DNA of 64,000 bases, taken from Streptomyces sp. Y2F8-2. GTDB taxonomy: Bacteria > Actinomycetota > Actinomycetes > Streptomycetales > Streptomycetaceae. Positions 28,211 to 38,183 of this stretch are shown here, in pieces (the stretch's first letter is position 1; each line of letters opens with the position of its first letter). Both the position numbers and the translations under genes were made by a program. Under the pieces are notes generated by a model. It worked only from the letters and a program-made list of their open reading frames with translations, ran no database searches and was not told the DNA's origin. The DNA lies in contig NZ_BNGS01000001.1 in NCBI RefSeq assembly GCF_014905555.1, positions 62,001-126,000 of the forward strand, given 5' to 3'.

Positions 28211-28987
28211 TCAGGACTTGCCTGCCGCCTGCACCATCTGCTTCAGCTTGGCCGGTGTCATCGTGCGGTCCTCGAAGAGGTTCTTCCCGCCGAGGAGCAC
28301 CGTCGGCGTGCCGGAGAAGCGGGCGCTCTGGAACGCGGCGTTCGACTTCACCACCCAGCTGTCGTGCGTGCCGTCCTTGACGCACTTCTGGAAGGCCGGG
28401 CTGTCGAGGCCGCCGACCTTGCCGGACAGCTCGATCAGCTTGGCCTTGTCCGCGAACGTGTCCTGCGTCTCCTTGGGCTGGTTGTCGTACAGCACGTCGT
28501 GGTAGCTCGAGAACTTTCCGGCGTCCTGCGCGCACGCCGCCGCGCCCGCCGCTGCGCGGGAGCCGCTGCCGCCCAGATTTCCGTCGATGAGCGTGACCAG
28601 GTGGTACTCGACTCTGAGCTGTCCGGCGTCGACCAGCTGGTGGATCGTCGGGCGGTAGGCGGTCTCGAAGGCCCGGCAGGCCGGGCAGCGGAAGTCCTCC
28701 CACACCGTGAGGGTCGACTTGGCGGAGTCCTTGCCGACGGGGATCGCGAGGGCACCCTTGCCCGTCGCCCCGGAGGGCGCGATGGCGGGGCCGGATGCGC
28801 CGCTCCTGCCGCTCTTGCCGGCGTTCGCCGCCAGGACGCCCACCACCGTCGCCAGCGCCAGGACACAGACGACCGAGGCGCCCACGATCAGCGCGCGGCG
28901 GCGCTTGTCCGCGGCCCTCTGCTTCTGTCGCTCGACCGCCAGCCGCTCGCGGGCGTTGCGCTTTCCTTCACGGTTCTTCTCGCTCAC
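28211..28987 (-). CDS. Membrane-anchored DsbA-like thioredoxin-fold protein
   Basis: 258 residues from GTG at 28987 (VSEKNREGKRNARERL); an upstream in-frame extension is not conserved in style. Seen: a basic cytoplasmic stretch, one TM (ALIVGASVVCVLALATVVGVL, about 30-50), then an extracytoplasmic thioredoxin domain with FRCPACRAFE, a CPAC active site. C-terminal GTPTVLLGGKN supplies the cis-Pro loop. It likely catalyses disulfide formation or isomerisation outside the membrane. A second protein of the same design lies at 60987-61799 with CPIC. Confidence 0.86.
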   Translation of the reverse strand: MSEKNREGKRNARERLAVERQKQRAADKRRRALIVGASVVCVLALATVVGVLAANAGKSGRSGASGPAIAPSGATGKGALAIPVGKDSAKSTLTVWEDFRCPACRAFETAYRPTIHQLVDAGQLRVEYHLVTLIDGNLGGSGSRAAAGAAACAQDAGKFSSYHDVLYDNQPKETQDTFADKAKLIELSGKVGGLDSPAFQKCVKDGTHDSWVVKSNAAFQSARFSGTPTVLLGGKNLFEDRTMTPAKLKQMVQAAGKS

Positions 28988-29002
28988 ATCCGGCAGAACG
29001 AA

Positions 29003-29029
29003 CCGGGGAGGCGCAGCGCGCCTCCCCGG
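29003..29029 (-). terminator. Terminator after trpA
   Basis: CCGGGGAGGCGC-n3-GCGCCTCCCCGG, a perfect 12-bp stem 44 bp after the trpA stop, between trpA and the DsbA-like gene. Confidence 0.8.
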
Positions 29030-29072
29030 CCTCAGGTCCACTCGTTCGAGTGAGCGGTATGCCGCTCTCAGC

Positions 29073-29888
29073 TCACACGCTGCCGCGGACGCCTTCCGCC
29101 AGCTCGCCCGCCAGCGTGCGTACCCCCTCGAGGGCCGCCGCCTCGTCGGGTGCGTCCAGCATCCGCTTCACGAACGCCGAGCCGACGATCACGCCGTCCG
29201 CGAAGCCGGCCACCTCGGCGGCCTGGGCCGCGCCTGAGACGCCGAGGCCGACGCAGACCGGCAGGTCGGTGGTGGCGCGGGTGCGCCGGACCAGGTCCTG
29301 GGCCTGCGCGCCGACCGTCTCGCGGGTGCCGGTGACGCCCATGAGCGAGGCCGCGTAGACGAAGCCGGAGCCCGCCGCGGTGATCTCGGCGAGCCGTGCG
29401 TCCTTGCTGCTGGGCGCGACCACGAAGACCGTGGCGAGTCCGTGCTTCTCAGCGTGCTCCCGCCACAGGGCCGACTCCTGCACGGGCAGGTCGGGCAGGA
29501 TGCAGCCCGCGCCGCCCGCCTCGGCCAGCTCGGCGGTGAAGCGCTCGACGCCGTAGCGGTCGATCGGGTTCCAGTACGTCATCACGAGAATGGGCTTGCC
29601 GGTGGACTCGAAGGCCTCGCGGACCGTGCGCATCACGTCGGCGATCTTCACGCCGCCGCGCAGCGCGATGTCGTCGGCGGTCTGGATGACGGGGCCGTCG
29701 AGGACGGGGTCGCTGTGCGGCAGGCCCACCTCGACGACGTCGGCGCCGCCGTCGAGGACCGCCTTGATGGCGGCGATGCCGCCGTCGACGGTCGGGAAGC
29801 CGGCCGGCAGATAGGCGATGAGCGCGGACCGGCCCTCCGCCTTCGCGGCGGCGAGGGTGTCGGACAGCAGTTGGATGTTCCCGCTCAC
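29073..29888 (-). CDS. trpA: Tryptophan synthase alpha chain
   Basis: 271 residues. It cleaves indole-3-glycerol phosphate to indole and glyceraldehyde 3-phosphate. Seen: [16 protein letters not shown], the catalytic Glu and Asp in [18 protein letters not shown] (about 52-69), [15 protein letters not shown] and phosphate-binding [23 protein letters not shown]. Its start overlaps the trpB stop by 4 bp, consistent with subunit coupling, and it ends the trpC-trpM-trpB-trpA unit ahead of a terminator. Confidence 0.97.
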   Translation of the reverse strand: MSGNIQLLSDTLAAAKAEGRSALIAYLPAGFPTVDGGIAAIKAVLDGGADVVEVGLPHSDPVLDGPVIQTADDIALRGGVKIADVMRTVREAFESTGKPILVMTYWNPIDRYGVERFTAELAEAGGAGCILPDLPVQESALWREHAEKHGLATVFVVAPSSKDARLAEITAAGSGFVYAASLMGVTGTRETVGAQAQDLVRRTRATTDLPVCVGLGVSGAAQAAEVAGFADGVIVGSAFVKRMLDAPDEAAALEGVRTLAGELAEGVRGSV

Positions 29889-31171
29889 TGGGCGTCCCCC
29901 TCGATCTCCGCGGCGTCGGTGTCGGCGTCCGCGGCGACGGACGCGTCGGTGTCGTACAGGCCGAAGTACCGGGCGGCGGTGTCCATGTCCTTGTCGCCGC
30001 GCCCCGACAGGTTGACGACGATCAGCCCGTCCTCACCGAGCTCCCTGCCGACCTCCAGGGCACCGGCGAGGGCGTGGGCGCTCTCGATGGCCGGGATGAT
30101 GCCCTCGGTGCGGGACAGCAGGCGCAGCGCCTGCATGGCCGCGTCGTCGGTGACGGCCCGGTACTCGCCGCGGCCGCTGTCCTTGAGGTAGGAGTGCTCG
30201 GGGCCGATGCCCGGGTAGTCGAGGCCCGCGGAGATCGAGTAGGGCTCGGTGATCTGGCCTTCGTCGTCCTGCAGGACGTAGGACCGGGAGCCGTGCAGGA
30301 TGCCGGGCTCGCCGGCGGTGAGGGTGGCGGCGTGCTCGCCGGTCTCGACGCCGTGTCCGGCGGGCTCGCAGCCGATGAGGCGTACGCCCTCGTCGGGGAT
30401 GAAGGCGTGGAAGAGGCCGATGGCGTTCGACCCGCCGCCCACGCAGGCGATGGCGGCGTCCGGCAGCCGCCCGGCGCGCTCGAGGAGCTGCCGCCGCGCC
30501 TCCACGCCGATCACGCGGTGGAAGTCGCGCACCATGGCCGGGAAGGGGTGGGGGCCCGCGACGGTGCCGAAGAGGTAGTGGGTGTGGTCGACGTTGGCGA
30601 CCCAGTCGCGGAACGCCTCGTTGATGGCGTCCTTGAGGGTGCGGGAGCCGGACTTCACGGCGATGACCTCGGCGCCGAGCATGCGCATGCGGGCGACGTT
30701 GAGGGCCTGCCGCTGGGTGTCGATCTCGCCCATGTAGATGGTGCACTCGAGCCCGAACAGGGCGCAGGCGGTGGCGGTGGCGACGCCGTGCTGGCCGGCG
30801 CCGGTCTCCGCGATGACCCGCGTCTTGCCCATCCTCCTGGTGAGGAGGGCCTGCCCGAGGACGTTGTTGATCTTGTGTGAGCCGGTGTGGTTGAGGTCCT
30901 CGCGCTTGAGGAACACCCGTGCGCCGCCGGCGTGCCGGGCGAACCGCGGCACCTCGGTGAGGGCGCTGGGCCGGCCGGTGTAGTTCACGAGCAGGTCGTC
31001 GAGTTCGCGGGCGAACTCGGGGTCGGCCTTGGCCTTCTCGTACTCGACGGCCACCTCGTCCACGGCGGCGACGAGCGCCTCCGGGATGAACTTGCCGCCG
31101 AACGCGCCGAAGTAGCCCTCGGCACTGGGGACCCGGCCTTCCGGGTCGGGGATGAAGAACTCGCTGGGCAT
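29885..31171 (-). CDS. trpB: Tryptophan synthase beta chain
   Basis: 428 residues. A PLP enzyme that joins indole and serine to tryptophan, taking indole from TrpA through a tunnel. Seen: [22 protein letters not shown] with the PLP lysine, [33 protein letters not shown] and the C-terminal [13 protein letters not shown]. The last 30 residues after YFGLYDT are acidic and extend past the usual end. ATG has GAGG at 7 nt. Confidence 0.98.
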   Translation of the reverse strand: MPSEFFIPDPEGRVPSAEGYFGAFGGKFIPEALVAAVDEVAVEYEKAKADPEFARELDDLLVNYTGRPSALTEVPRFARHAGGARVFLKREDLNHTGSHKINNVLGQALLTRRMGKTRVIAETGAGQHGVATATACALFGLECTIYMGEIDTQRQALNVARMRMLGAEVIAVKSGSRTLKDAINEAFRDWVANVDHTHYLFGTVAGPHPFPAMVRDFHRVIGVEARRQLLERAGRLPDAAIACVGGGSNAIGLFHAFIPDEGVRLIGCEPAGHGVETGEHAATLTAGEPGILHGSRSYVLQDDEGQITEPYSISAGLDYPGIGPEHSYLKDSGRGEYRAVTDDAAMQALRLLSRTEGIIPAIESAHALAGALEVGRELGEDGLIVVNLSGRGDKDMDTAARYFGLYDTDASVAADADTDAAEIEGDAQ

Positions 31172-31224
31172 GCGGAAACCTCACGGTGAGTTGTGAATAC
31201 CAATCGCCGTGGGGGCGGGGCTGA

Positions 31225-31473
31225 TCAGTCGGCCTCGGGCCACCTGTGGCTCACCGCGCCGACGCGGCCGGGCCTCATGGTCGGGAACTGCCCCGCGCCC
31301 CTTGCGGGGCGCTGCCATCGCATGCCGTTGACCTGCCCCGGCTCGTCACCGATGACATACCGCACCCGGCGCCCGTGCACCCGGCGTGCAGGCGCGCGGC
31401 AGCCGCGGGGGCGGCAGCCGCGGGCCAGGCGGGCGTACCGGTCCCTGGTCGTCACGATGGTCGGAACAGTCAT
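31225..31473 (-). CDS. trpM: TrpM-like small basic protein
   Basis: 82 residues, strongly basic, rich in Arg, with RLARGCRPRGCRAPARRVHGRR and YVIGDEPGQVNGMRW. It lies between trpC (22 bp) and trpB (53 bp), where Streptomyces carry trpM (formerly trpX), a modulator of tryptophan biosynthesis. ATG with AGGGTGAG upstream. The mapped protein in S. coelicolor is, as I recall, about 63 residues and ends near the NGMRW segment; the extra C-terminal 20 or so residues here may be strain-specific. No enzyme motif is visible. Confidence 0.8.
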   Translation of the reverse strand: MTVPTIVTTRDRYARLARGCRPRGCRAPARRVHGRRVRYVIGDEPGQVNGMRWQRPARGAGQFPTMRPGRVGAVSHRWPEAD

Positions 31474-31495
31474 CGGCGCTCACCCTACAGGGACG

Positions 31496-32305
31496 TCAGT
31501 CCCGCCCGTGGCGCAGTGCCGGATGTGCGCCCGCGGCCACCAGGTCGGCGACGGCCGTCTTCGGGTCGCGCCCGGTCACCAGGGACTCGCCGACGAGTAC
31601 GGCGTCGGCGCCCTCGTTGGCGTACGCGATCAGGTCGTGCGGTCCGCGGACCCCGGACTCGGCGACCTTGACGATCCCGCCGGGGATCTCGGGGGCGACC
31701 CGCTCGAACGTGGTGCGGTCCACCTCGAGGGTCTTGAGGTTGCGCGCGTTGACGCCGATGACCTTGGCTCCGGCGTCCACCGCCCGCTCGACCTCGTCCT
31801 CGTCGTGCACCTCGACGAGCGGGGTGAGCCCGATGGAGACCGCGCGTTCGATCAGCGACTCCAGGGCCGGCTGGTCGAGGGCGGCGACGATCAGCAGCGC
31901 GAGGTCGGCGCCGTACGCCCGGGCCTCCCACAGCTGGTAGGAGGTGACGATGAAGTCCTTGCGCAGCACAGGGATGTCGACCCGGGCCCGGACGGCCTCC
32001 AGGTCGGCCAGCGAGCCGCCGAAGCGGCGCTGCTCGGTCAGGACGGAGATGACGGCCGCGCCGCCCGCCTCGTAGTCCGCGGCGAGCCCCGCCGGGTCGG
32101 CGATCGCGGCGAGCGCACCCTTGGACGGGCTGGAGCGCTTGACCTCGCAGATCACCTTGACCCCGTCACCGCGCAGGGCGGCGACGCCGTCCTTGGCGGC
32201 GGGAGCCTTCGCCGCGCGCTCCTTGAGCTCGTCGAGGCTGACGCGTGCCTGCCGCTCCGCGAGGTCGGCACGGACTCCGTCGATGATCTCGTCGAGCACA
32301 CTCAC
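31496..32305 (-). CDS. trpC: Indole-3-glycerol phosphate synthase
   Basis: 269 residues from GTG at 32305 with GGAAGGGG at about 9 nt. A TIM barrel that closes the indole ring. Seen: [15 protein letters not shown] with the catalytic Glu and Lys, [51 protein letters not shown] and [12 protein letters not shown]. It is the first gene of trpC-trpM-trpB-trpA. The 177 bp upstream (32306-32482) hold the promoter; no Trp-rich leader peptide was found. Confidence 0.96.
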   Translation of the reverse strand: MSVLDEIIDGVRADLAERQARVSLDELKERAAKAPAAKDGVAALRGDGVKVICEVKRSSPSKGALAAIADPAGLAADYEAGGAAVISVLTEQRRFGGSLADLEAVRARVDIPVLRKDFIVTSYQLWEARAYGADLALLIVAALDQPALESLIERAVSIGLTPLVEVHDEDEVERAVDAGAKVIGVNARNLKTLEVDRTTFERVAPEIPGGIVKVAESGVRGPHDLIAYANEGADAVLVGESLVTGRDPKTAVADLVAAGAHPALRHGRD

Positions 32306-32482
32306 GCGAGCGGCCCCCTTCCTGACGGTTGACGATGGGGTGAGGTCCACGGGGTCGGGCCTCGGTCCACCGGAGCCGCCTCGGCGGGCGAAACCGATGG
32401 TCACTGCGATGGTATCCGGAGCACGGCCCAAGGCTCACATCCGGTGGCGGCCGGTCCCATTACCTGGACATTCACAGATTGA

Positions 32483-32932
32483 TCACGGGTGCAGCCAGCC
32501 ACCGAACGGCAGGTTCCGGACAACGGTGAAGACCAGTACCAGTGCGCCCAGGCTCCACAGCTGCACCGGCGTGAGGTCGATCCGCAGCGCTCGTCCCCGT
32601 ACCGCGAGCACCGCCCACACGGTCCACACCACGGCGAAGACCAGGAAGCCGGTGACGGCGAGAGCGTTGTCGTGCAGCGCCGTGAGGACGTCCCCGTGGA
32701 CGAAGGCGTGTGCGCTGCGCAGTCCGCCGCAGCCGGGGCAGTACACGCCGGTGTAGCGCAGCAGCGGACAGACCGGGTAGTGGCCGGGTCGGTTCGGGTC
32801 CACCGCTCCGACGTAGGCGAAGGCCCCGGCGACGGCCGCGAGCACCCCGGCGGGCACCGCGATGCGACGGAGCGCGGCTGCGCCGCCGGTGCCGCCGTGG
32901 TGCGGGGTCACGCTCGGGGATTCAGCGTTCAT
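32483..32932 (-). CDS. DUF2752 membrane protein
   Basis: 149 residues from ATG at 32932. Seen: three or four TM segments (about 25-43, 80-115, 122-142) and the family signature CPLLRYTGVYCPGCGGLRSAH, where four cysteines may form a metal or thiol site near the membrane. Function is unknown in the family. It lies between trpC and two other small membrane proteins in the trp cluster. Confidence 0.82.
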   Translation of the reverse strand: MNAESPSVTPHHGGTGGAAALRRIAVPAGVLAAVAGAFAYVGAVDPNRPGHYPVCPLLRYTGVYCPGCGGLRSAHAFVHGDVLTALHDNALAVTGFLVFAVVWTVWAVLAVRGRALRIDLTPVQLWSLGALVLVFTVVRNLPFGGWLHP

Positions 32933-33036
32933 CCCACGCATTCTGCCCGCCCGCCGCCGCGGGTGCGCGGGTACGCGAGAGGCGGCTCCCGTACGCACCG
33001 TGCGGGGCCGCCTGTCGTCCGGAGCCGGGGGAGGGC

Positions 33037-33276
33037 TCAGTGCTCCGTCGCCTCCGCGGGCTGGTGCGCCGAGTGCGCCTGCGTCTTCGGCTGGCCGAGA
33101 CCCATCTGGCGCATGATGCCGCCGACGACGCCACCGAGGACGCAGAGCGCGATGCCCGCCCAGAAGCCGACCGGCTGGGCCATCACGGTGAAGGCGCCCG
33201 AGACGCAGAAACCGATGAAGGCGATGATGACACCGGTCCAGGCGGCCGGGGTGTGACCGTGGCTGCTGCCCGCCAT
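33037..33276 (-). CDS. HGxxPAAW-family small membrane protein
   Basis: 79 residues, ATG with AAGGAGC. It opens AGSSHGHTPAAWTGVIIAFIGF, the HGxxPAAW motif of an uncharacterised actinobacterial family. Two TM segments (about 12-32 and 37-57), then a polar His/Gln-rich tail. It is found beside trp genes in Streptomyces. Function unknown. Confidence 0.82.
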   Translation of the reverse strand: MAGSSHGHTPAAWTGVIIAFIGFCVSGAFTVMAQPVGFWAGIALCVLGGVVGGIMRQMGLGQPKTQAHSAHQPAEATEH

Positions 33277-33415
33277 GACTTGCTCCTTGTTGGCTCTATG
33301 TGCGTGGGTGAGTCGAAGCTCGGCGCCCATTGTCCCGTACCCGTGCGTATGGGGTGAGCGCGGGGTCTCACTGTCCGATTCGGGGCTCGGAGCGCCTCCG
33401 GGGCACCCCTTCGGC

Positions 33416-34054
33416 TCAGGCGCCGGTGGGGTCCTCGCCCCGGTCGAGGGCCTTCCACAGGTCCTCGGGACGGTCGGGGTCGACGGGCTTCGTCCGGCGC
33501 GGACGGGGGGTGCCGTCGCGCTCGTAGCGGCCGGACATCGCGGGCCACAGCCGGCCGTAGCGCAGGGCGAGCAGCCCGGCGAGGAGGAGCAGCGCGCCGC
33601 CGGCGGCCGCGACGTACGGCCACGCGGAGTGCGTGAGCGCGGTCGCGGTCGCGGAGGTGTCACCGGCCGCCTGTGCCGCCTTCTCGTCGAGCGCGGAGTT
33701 GTCGGAGGCGCCCAGCAGCGCGGCGGCGATGGTGCCGGCGCCGGAGAGTGCGAGCAGCAGGGAGACGAGGAGGCGCCCGGTGCTGCGGACGGCGAAGACG
33801 GCGACGAGTGCGGCGAGGCCCACTATGGCGAGGGCCGCGGGGACGCCCGTGACGTCGCTGCCCTTGGCGGTCAGCGAGTAGTCGCCGCCGGCCACCGCCA
33901 CGGTCCCCGCCGACCAGCTCTGCCGGGTGGAGAGCAGCGCCACGGCAGCGCCGGCCGCCCCGCACAGCAGGGCGACGGCGAGGCTGCGCCGGGCGGGCCG
34001 GAGGGGTGCGGCGGCCTCGGAACGGGGGTGAGGTACGGCAGTCACGTACTCCAC
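33416..34054 (-). CDS. TIGR02234-type trp-region membrane protein
   Basis: 212 residues from GTG at 34054; a GTG nine bases downstream has GGAG only three bases away and is an alternative. Four TM segments: about 25-43, 70-90, 95-115 and 145-165. Seen: QSWSAGTVAV, LTAKGSDVTGVPAALA, then a cytoplasmic tail with Arg/Asp-rich RPEDLWKALDRGEDPT. It matches the conserved membrane protein that accompanies actinobacterial trpE-trpC regions. Biochemical role unknown. Confidence 0.82.
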   Translation of the reverse strand: MEYVTAVPHPRSEAAAPLRPARRSLAVALLCGAAGAAVALLSTRQSWSAGTVAVAGGDYSLTAKGSDVTGVPAALAIVGLAALVAVFAVRSTGRLLVSLLLALSGAGTIAAALLGASDNSALDEKAAQAAGDTSATATALTHSAWPYVAAAGGALLLLAGLLALRYGRLWPAMSGRYERDGTPRPRRTKPVDPDRPEDLWKALDRGEDPTGA

Positions 34055-34313
34055 TATCGCCTGAACCCCGGCAGAACCGTCATCCGGGGTCCGTCAACCC
34101 ATGACCGCACCACCGTTTCCCCATGGGCATCCCAGCGTCAGGCCATGCGCTCCCCGTCGAAGGCAAAAAGAAGTCACAGCTTCAACGTTCTTCTTGTTGT
34201 CGTGCGCAGGACATTCATAGGTTCTGCGCGGTCGTCGCGCACACCCACGCCGACGGCTGTACGGCGCACCCCCCACATGTCTCTCCGGTTCACCCACTCA
34301 TGGAGGACGTACG

Positions 34314-35531
34314 TTGCGCAGAACCGTTTCCGCCGGTGCCGTGGCCACACTGGCCACCGCCGCCCTCGCCCTGGCCGCTCCCGTCGGCCAGGCCGCGTCC
34401 ACCACATCCACGGCGCACGGCGTCACCGTCGCGCACTCGTGCGCGGCCCCGACGCAGAAGAACGTCATGGCCTGCAACGCTCTCAAGGTCACCGCGGGCA
34501 CCCCCAGGTCCGCACACGCGGAGAGCGACCTGACGGCCGCGGCCACCCCCGCCGGCTACGGCCCCGCCTCGCTGCAGGCGGCCTACAAACTGCCCTCGTC
34601 GACCGGCGGTTCGGGCCAGACGGTGGCGATCGTCGACGCGTACGACGACCCGAACGCGGAGGCCGATCTCGCCGTCTACCGCTCCCAGTACGGCCTGTCC
34701 GCCTGCACCACGGCGAACGGCTGCTTCAAGAAGGTCGACCAGAACGGCGGCACGAGTTATCCGCGCGGCGACTCCGGCTGGGCCGAGGAGATCTCCCTCG
34801 ACCTCGACATGGTCAGCGCGGCCTGTCCCAACTGCAAGATCCTCCTGGTGGAGGCGAGCTCGGCGAGCATGACGAACCTCGGCACGGCCGTGAACACCGC
34901 GGTGAGGCTGGGCGCGAAGTTCGTCAGCAACAGCTACGGCGGCAGCGAGTCCTCCAGCGACGCGACGTACGACTCCTCGTACTTCAACCACCCTGGCGTC
35001 GCCATCACGGTCTCCTCCGGTGACAACGGCTACGGCGTCGAGTACCCGGCCGCCTCCAAGTACGTGACGGCGGTGGGCGGTACGTCGCTGAGCACCGCGT
35101 CCAATGCGCGCGGCTGGACCGACACGGTGTGGAGCGGGGCGGGCTCCGGCTGCTCGGCGTATGACGCCAAGCCGGCCTGGCAGAGCGATGGCGGGTGCGC
35201 GAAGCGCACCGTCGCCGACGTATCGGCGGTCGCCGACCCGAACACCGGCGTCGCGGTCTACGACAGCTACCGCTCGGCCACCGGCTGGATGGTCTTCGGC
35301 GGCACCAGCGCCTCGGCGCCGCTGATCGCGGCGACGTACGCGCTGGCGGGCGCCCCGTCCTCCGGCTCGTCTCCGGCGTCCTTCCCCTACGCCCACCCGT
35401 CGGCGCTGTACGACGTCACCAGCGGCTCCAACGGCAGCTGCTCCGGTTCGTACCTGTGCACCGGCACCACCGGGTACGACGGGCCCTCGGGCCTCGGTGT
35501 CCCGAACGGCACGGCGGCGTTCACGGGCTGA
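34314..35531 (+). CDS. Secreted S53-family (sedolisin-like) serine peptidase
   Basis: 405 residues from TTG at 34314 with GGAGG at 7 nt. Sec signal peptide about 1-28, ending GQAA. Catalytic residues fit S53: Glu and Asp in AEEISLDLD (E-x3-D), oxyanion Asp in SSGDNGYGVEYPA, and Ser in FGGTSASAPLIAA. Conserved AIVDAYDDPNAEADL opens the domain. The prodomain is short (about 50 residues) compared with classic sedolisins. An acid-active extracellular protease is expected. It sits on the opposite strand inside the trp cluster, ending 3 bp from trpE. Confidence 0.88.
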   Translation: MRRTVSAGAVATLATAALALAAPVGQAASTTSTAHGVTVAHSCAAPTQKNVMACNALKVTAGTPRSAHAESDLTAAATPAGYGPASLQAAYKLPSSTGGSGQTVAIVDAYDDPNAEADLAVYRSQYGLSACTTANGCFKKVDQNGGTSYPRGDSGWAEEISLDLDMVSAACPNCKILLVEASSASMTNLGTAVNTAVRLGAKFVSNSYGGSESSSDATYDSSYFNHPGVAITVSSGDNGYGVEYPAASKYVTAVGGTSLSTASNARGWTDTVWSGAGSGCSAYDAKPAWQSDGGCAKRTVADVSAVADPNTGVAVYDSYRSATGWMVFGGTSASAPLIAATYALAGAPSSGSSPASFPYAHPSALYDVTSGSNGSCSGSYLCTGTTGYDGPSGLGVPNGTAAFTG

Positions 35532-35534
35532 CCG

Positions 35535-37043
35535 TCACGGCGACGTGAGCCTGTTGGCCGTGTGCACCGCGCGGAGGACGGCGGCCGCCTTGTTGCGGCA
35601 CTCGTCGTCCTCCGCCACCGGGTCGGAGTCGGCGACGATGCCGGCTCCGGCCTGCACGTACGCCGTGCCGTCGCGCAGCAGGGCCGTACGGATGGCGATG
35701 GCGGTGTCGGAGTCGCCCGCGAAGTCGAGGTAGCCGACGCAGCCGCCGTACAGCCCGCGCCGGGACGGCTCGAGCTCGTCGATGATCTGCATCGCGCGCG
35801 GCTTCGGCGCACCGGAGAGGGTGCCCGCCGGGAAGCAGGCGGTGAGCACGTCGAAGGCCGTGCGCCCGGCCGCGACCCGTCCGGTGACCGTCGAGACGAT
35901 GTGCATCACGTGGGAGTACCGCTCGATCGACATGAAGTCGACGACCTCCACCGAGCCGGGTTCGCACACCCGGCCGAGGTCGTTGCGGCCCAGGTCGACG
36001 AGCATCAGGTGCTCGGCGCGCTCCTTGGGGTCGTCGAGCAGCTCCTCGGCGAGGGCCTGGTCCTCCTGCGGGGTGGCGCCGCGGTGCCGGGTGCCGGCGA
36101 TGGGGTGGACCATGGCCCGGCCGTCCTCGACCTTCACCAGGGCCTCCGGGGACGACCCGACGACGTCGAACGCATCTCCGTCGCCGCAGGGGAACCGGAA
36201 CAGGTACATGTACGGCGAGGGGTTGGTGGCCCTGAGCACCCGGTAGACGTCCAGCGCGCTCGCGGTGCACGGCGTCTCGAAGCGCTGCGAGGGGACGACC
36301 TGGAAGGCCTCGCCCGCGCGGATGCGCTCCTTGATGTCCTCGACCGCGTCCCGGAAGTCCTCGCCGCCCCACCGGGCGGTGTACTCCGGCAGTTCGGAGG
36401 GCGGCAGGACGGCCGGGGGCTGGGCGACCGCGCGGGACAGGTCGGCCTCCATGGCGTCGAGGCGGGCCACCGCGTCCGCGTAGGCCTCGTCGACGCCCGT
36501 GTCGAGGTCGTTGTGGTTGATCGCGTTGGCGATCAGCAGGACCGAGCCCTCCCAGTGGTCCATGACCGCCAGGTCGCTGGTCAGGAGCATGGTCAGCTCG
36601 GGCAGCTTCAGGTCGTCGCGCTCGCCTGGGCCGATCTTCTCCAGGCGGCGCACGATGTCGTAGCCCAGGTAGCCGACCATGCCGCCGGTGAAGGGCGGCA
36701 GGCCCAGGTCGTGGGCGAGGTCGCGGGGCGTGTGCAGGGCCTCGATGGTGGCCCGCAGGGCGGCCAGCGGGTCGCCGTCCGTGGGGACGCCGACGGGCGG
36801 GGTGCCGAGCCAGTGGGCCCGGCCGTCGCGCTCGGTCAGGGTGCCGGCCGAGCGGACGCCGACGAAGGAGTAGCGCGACCAGGACCGGCCGTTCTCCGCG
36901 GACTCCAGCAGGAAGGTTCCGGGGCGCTCCGCCGCGAGTTTGCGGTAGAGCCCGACCGGGGTGTCGCCGTCGGCGAGGAGCTTGCGCGTGACCGGGATGA
37001 CGCGGCGGTCGGTGGCCAGCTTGCGGAACGTCTCGAGGTCCAT
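35535..37043 (-). CDS. trpE: Anthranilate synthase component I
   Basis: 502 residues. It makes anthranilate from chorismate with ammonia or with a glutaminase partner. Seen: [18 protein letters not shown] with the feedback-site segment, [60 protein letters not shown] and [18 protein letters not shown]. No trpG/pabA partner is in the window. It lies 11 bp downstream of the hisI stop, so the two may be co-transcribed. No attenuator leader fits in that gap. Confidence 0.96.
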   Translation of the reverse strand: MDLETFRKLATDRRVIPVTRKLLADGDTPVGLYRKLAAERPGTFLLESAENGRSWSRYSFVGVRSAGTLTERDGRAHWLGTPPVGVPTDGDPLAALRATIEALHTPRDLAHDLGLPPFTGGMVGYLGYDIVRRLEKIGPGERDDLKLPELTMLLTSDLAVMDHWEGSVLLIANAINHNDLDTGVDEAYADAVARLDAMEADLSRAVAQPPAVLPPSELPEYTARWGGEDFRDAVEDIKERIRAGEAFQVVPSQRFETPCTASALDVYRVLRATNPSPYMYLFRFPCGDGDAFDVVGSSPEALVKVEDGRAMVHPIAGTRHRGATPQEDQALAEELLDDPKERAEHLMLVDLGRNDLGRVCEPGSVEVVDFMSIERYSHVMHIVSTVTGRVAAGRTAFDVLTACFPAGTLSGAPKPRAMQIIDELEPSRRGLYGGCVGYLDFAGDSDTAIAIRTALLRDGTAYVQAGAGIVADSDPVAEDDECRNKAAAVLRAVHTANRLTSP

Positions 37044-37054
37044 GGCGGCCGACC

Positions 37055-37456
37055 TTACTGATCCGCGGACGCCGGGGAGGAGGCGGCGTCCTTGAGCAGC
37101 ACGTCGGCGTCGAAGCAGGTGCGGTCGCCGGTGTGGCAGGCGGCGCCCACCTGGTCGACCTTGACCAGCACGGTGTCGGCGTCGCAGTCGAGCGCGACCG
37201 ACTTCACGTGCTGCACATGGCCCGAGGTGTCGCCCTTGACCCAGTACTCCTGACGGCTGCGCGACCAGTAGGTGCAGCGGCCGGTCGTGAGGGTGCGGTG
37301 CAGTGCCTCGTCGTCCATCCAGCCCAGCATCAGCACCTCACCGGTGTCGTACTGCTGGGCGATGGCGGGGAGCAGCCCGTCGGCGCTGCGCTTGAGGCGC
37401 GCGGCGATCTCGGGGTCCAGGCCGCTGGGCCTGCTGGGCGAAGGCGTGCTGGTCAT
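37055..37456 (-). CDS. hisI: Phosphoribosyl-AMP cyclohydrolase
   Basis: 133 residues from ATG at 37456 ([11 protein letters not shown]); ATG at 37465 is an alternative. The third step of histidine synthesis. Seen: [36 protein letters not shown], the metal-binding Asp set in [14 protein letters not shown] and Zn cysteines in [12 protein letters not shown]. It lacks a fused HisE domain, as is usual in actinobacteria. It stands apart from the main his operon and leads into trpE. Confidence 0.95.
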   Translation of the reverse strand: MTSTPSPSRPSGLDPEIAARLKRSADGLLPAIAQQYDTGEVLMLGWMDDEALHRTLTTGRCTYWSRSRQEYWVKGDTSGHVQHVKSVALDCDADTVLVKVDQVGAACHTGDRTCFDADVLLKDAASSPASADQ

Positions 37457-37538
37457 GCGGACCATTGTGCCGCGCCGCACCGACATGCCCGGTCACCGTC
37501 CGCTGCGCGGACCGGTCCCCCGGTCGTACGCTGACTGC

Positions 37539-38174
37539 ATGTCGACCCATGCCAAGCGTGAACGACTCCTCCTCGCGGACCTGTTGGAGGCCACGGGCCC
37601 CGACGCGCCCACGCTGTGCGAGGGCTGGAAGACCCGTGACCTCGCCGCGCACGTCGTGGTGCGCGAACGCCGTCCGGACGCCGCCGGGGGCACGCTGATC
37701 AAGCAGCTCGCGCCGCGCCTGGAGAAGGTGATGGAGGAGTACACCGCGAAGCCGTACGAGGAGCTGATCCAGCTGGTCCGTACCGGCCCGCCGCGCTTCT
37801 CGCCCTTCTCCCTGAAGCAGATCGACGAGGCGGCCAACACGGTCGAGTTCTACGTCCACACGGAGGACGTGCGCCGGGCGCAGCCCGACTGGACGCCGCG
37901 GGAGCTGGACCCGGTCTTCCAGGACGCCCTGTGGTCCCGCCTGGAGCGCACGGCCCGCCTGACCGGTCGCGGCGCCCCGACGGGCCTGGTCCTGCGCCGC
38001 CCGAACGGCCAGACGGCGGTCGCCCACCGGGGCACCCCGGTGGTGACGGTCACCGGCGAGCCCTCGGAACTGCTGATGTTCGCGCTGGGTCGGCAGCGGG
38101 TGGCGGACGTGGAGCTGGACGGCGAGAAGGAGGCGATCACTCAGGTGCGGGAGACGAAGCAGCTGGGGATCTGA
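37539..38174 (+). CDS. TIGR03085-family protein (DinB/MDMPI-like)
   Basis: 211 residues. Seen: the N-terminal helical DinB-type fold with LLEATGPDAPTLCEGWKTRDLAAHVVVRERRPD, where the metal-binding His positions of mycothiol-dependent maleylpyruvate isomerases lie, and a second His in EFYVHTEDVRRAQPDW. A C-terminal SCP2-like half (TGLVLRRPNGQTAV onwards) follows. The family may use mycothiol, the actinobacterial thiol. Substrate unknown. Divergent from hisI. Confidence 0.82.
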   Translation: MSTHAKRERLLLADLLEATGPDAPTLCEGWKTRDLAAHVVVRERRPDAAGGTLIKQLAPRLEKVMEEYTAKPYEELIQLVRTGPPRFSPFSLKQIDEAANTVEFYVHTEDVRRAQPDWTPRELDPVFQDALWSRLERTARLTGRGAPTGLVLRRPNGQTAVAHRGTPVVTVTGEPSELLMFALGRQRVADVELDGEKEAITQVRETKQLGI

Positions 38175-38183
38175 GCGGGCGGC

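Noticed and set aside
37044..37054. Trp attenuator leader before trpE
   Set aside because: Only 11 bp separate hisI and trpE, too little for a leader peptide with Trp codons and alternative hairpins.
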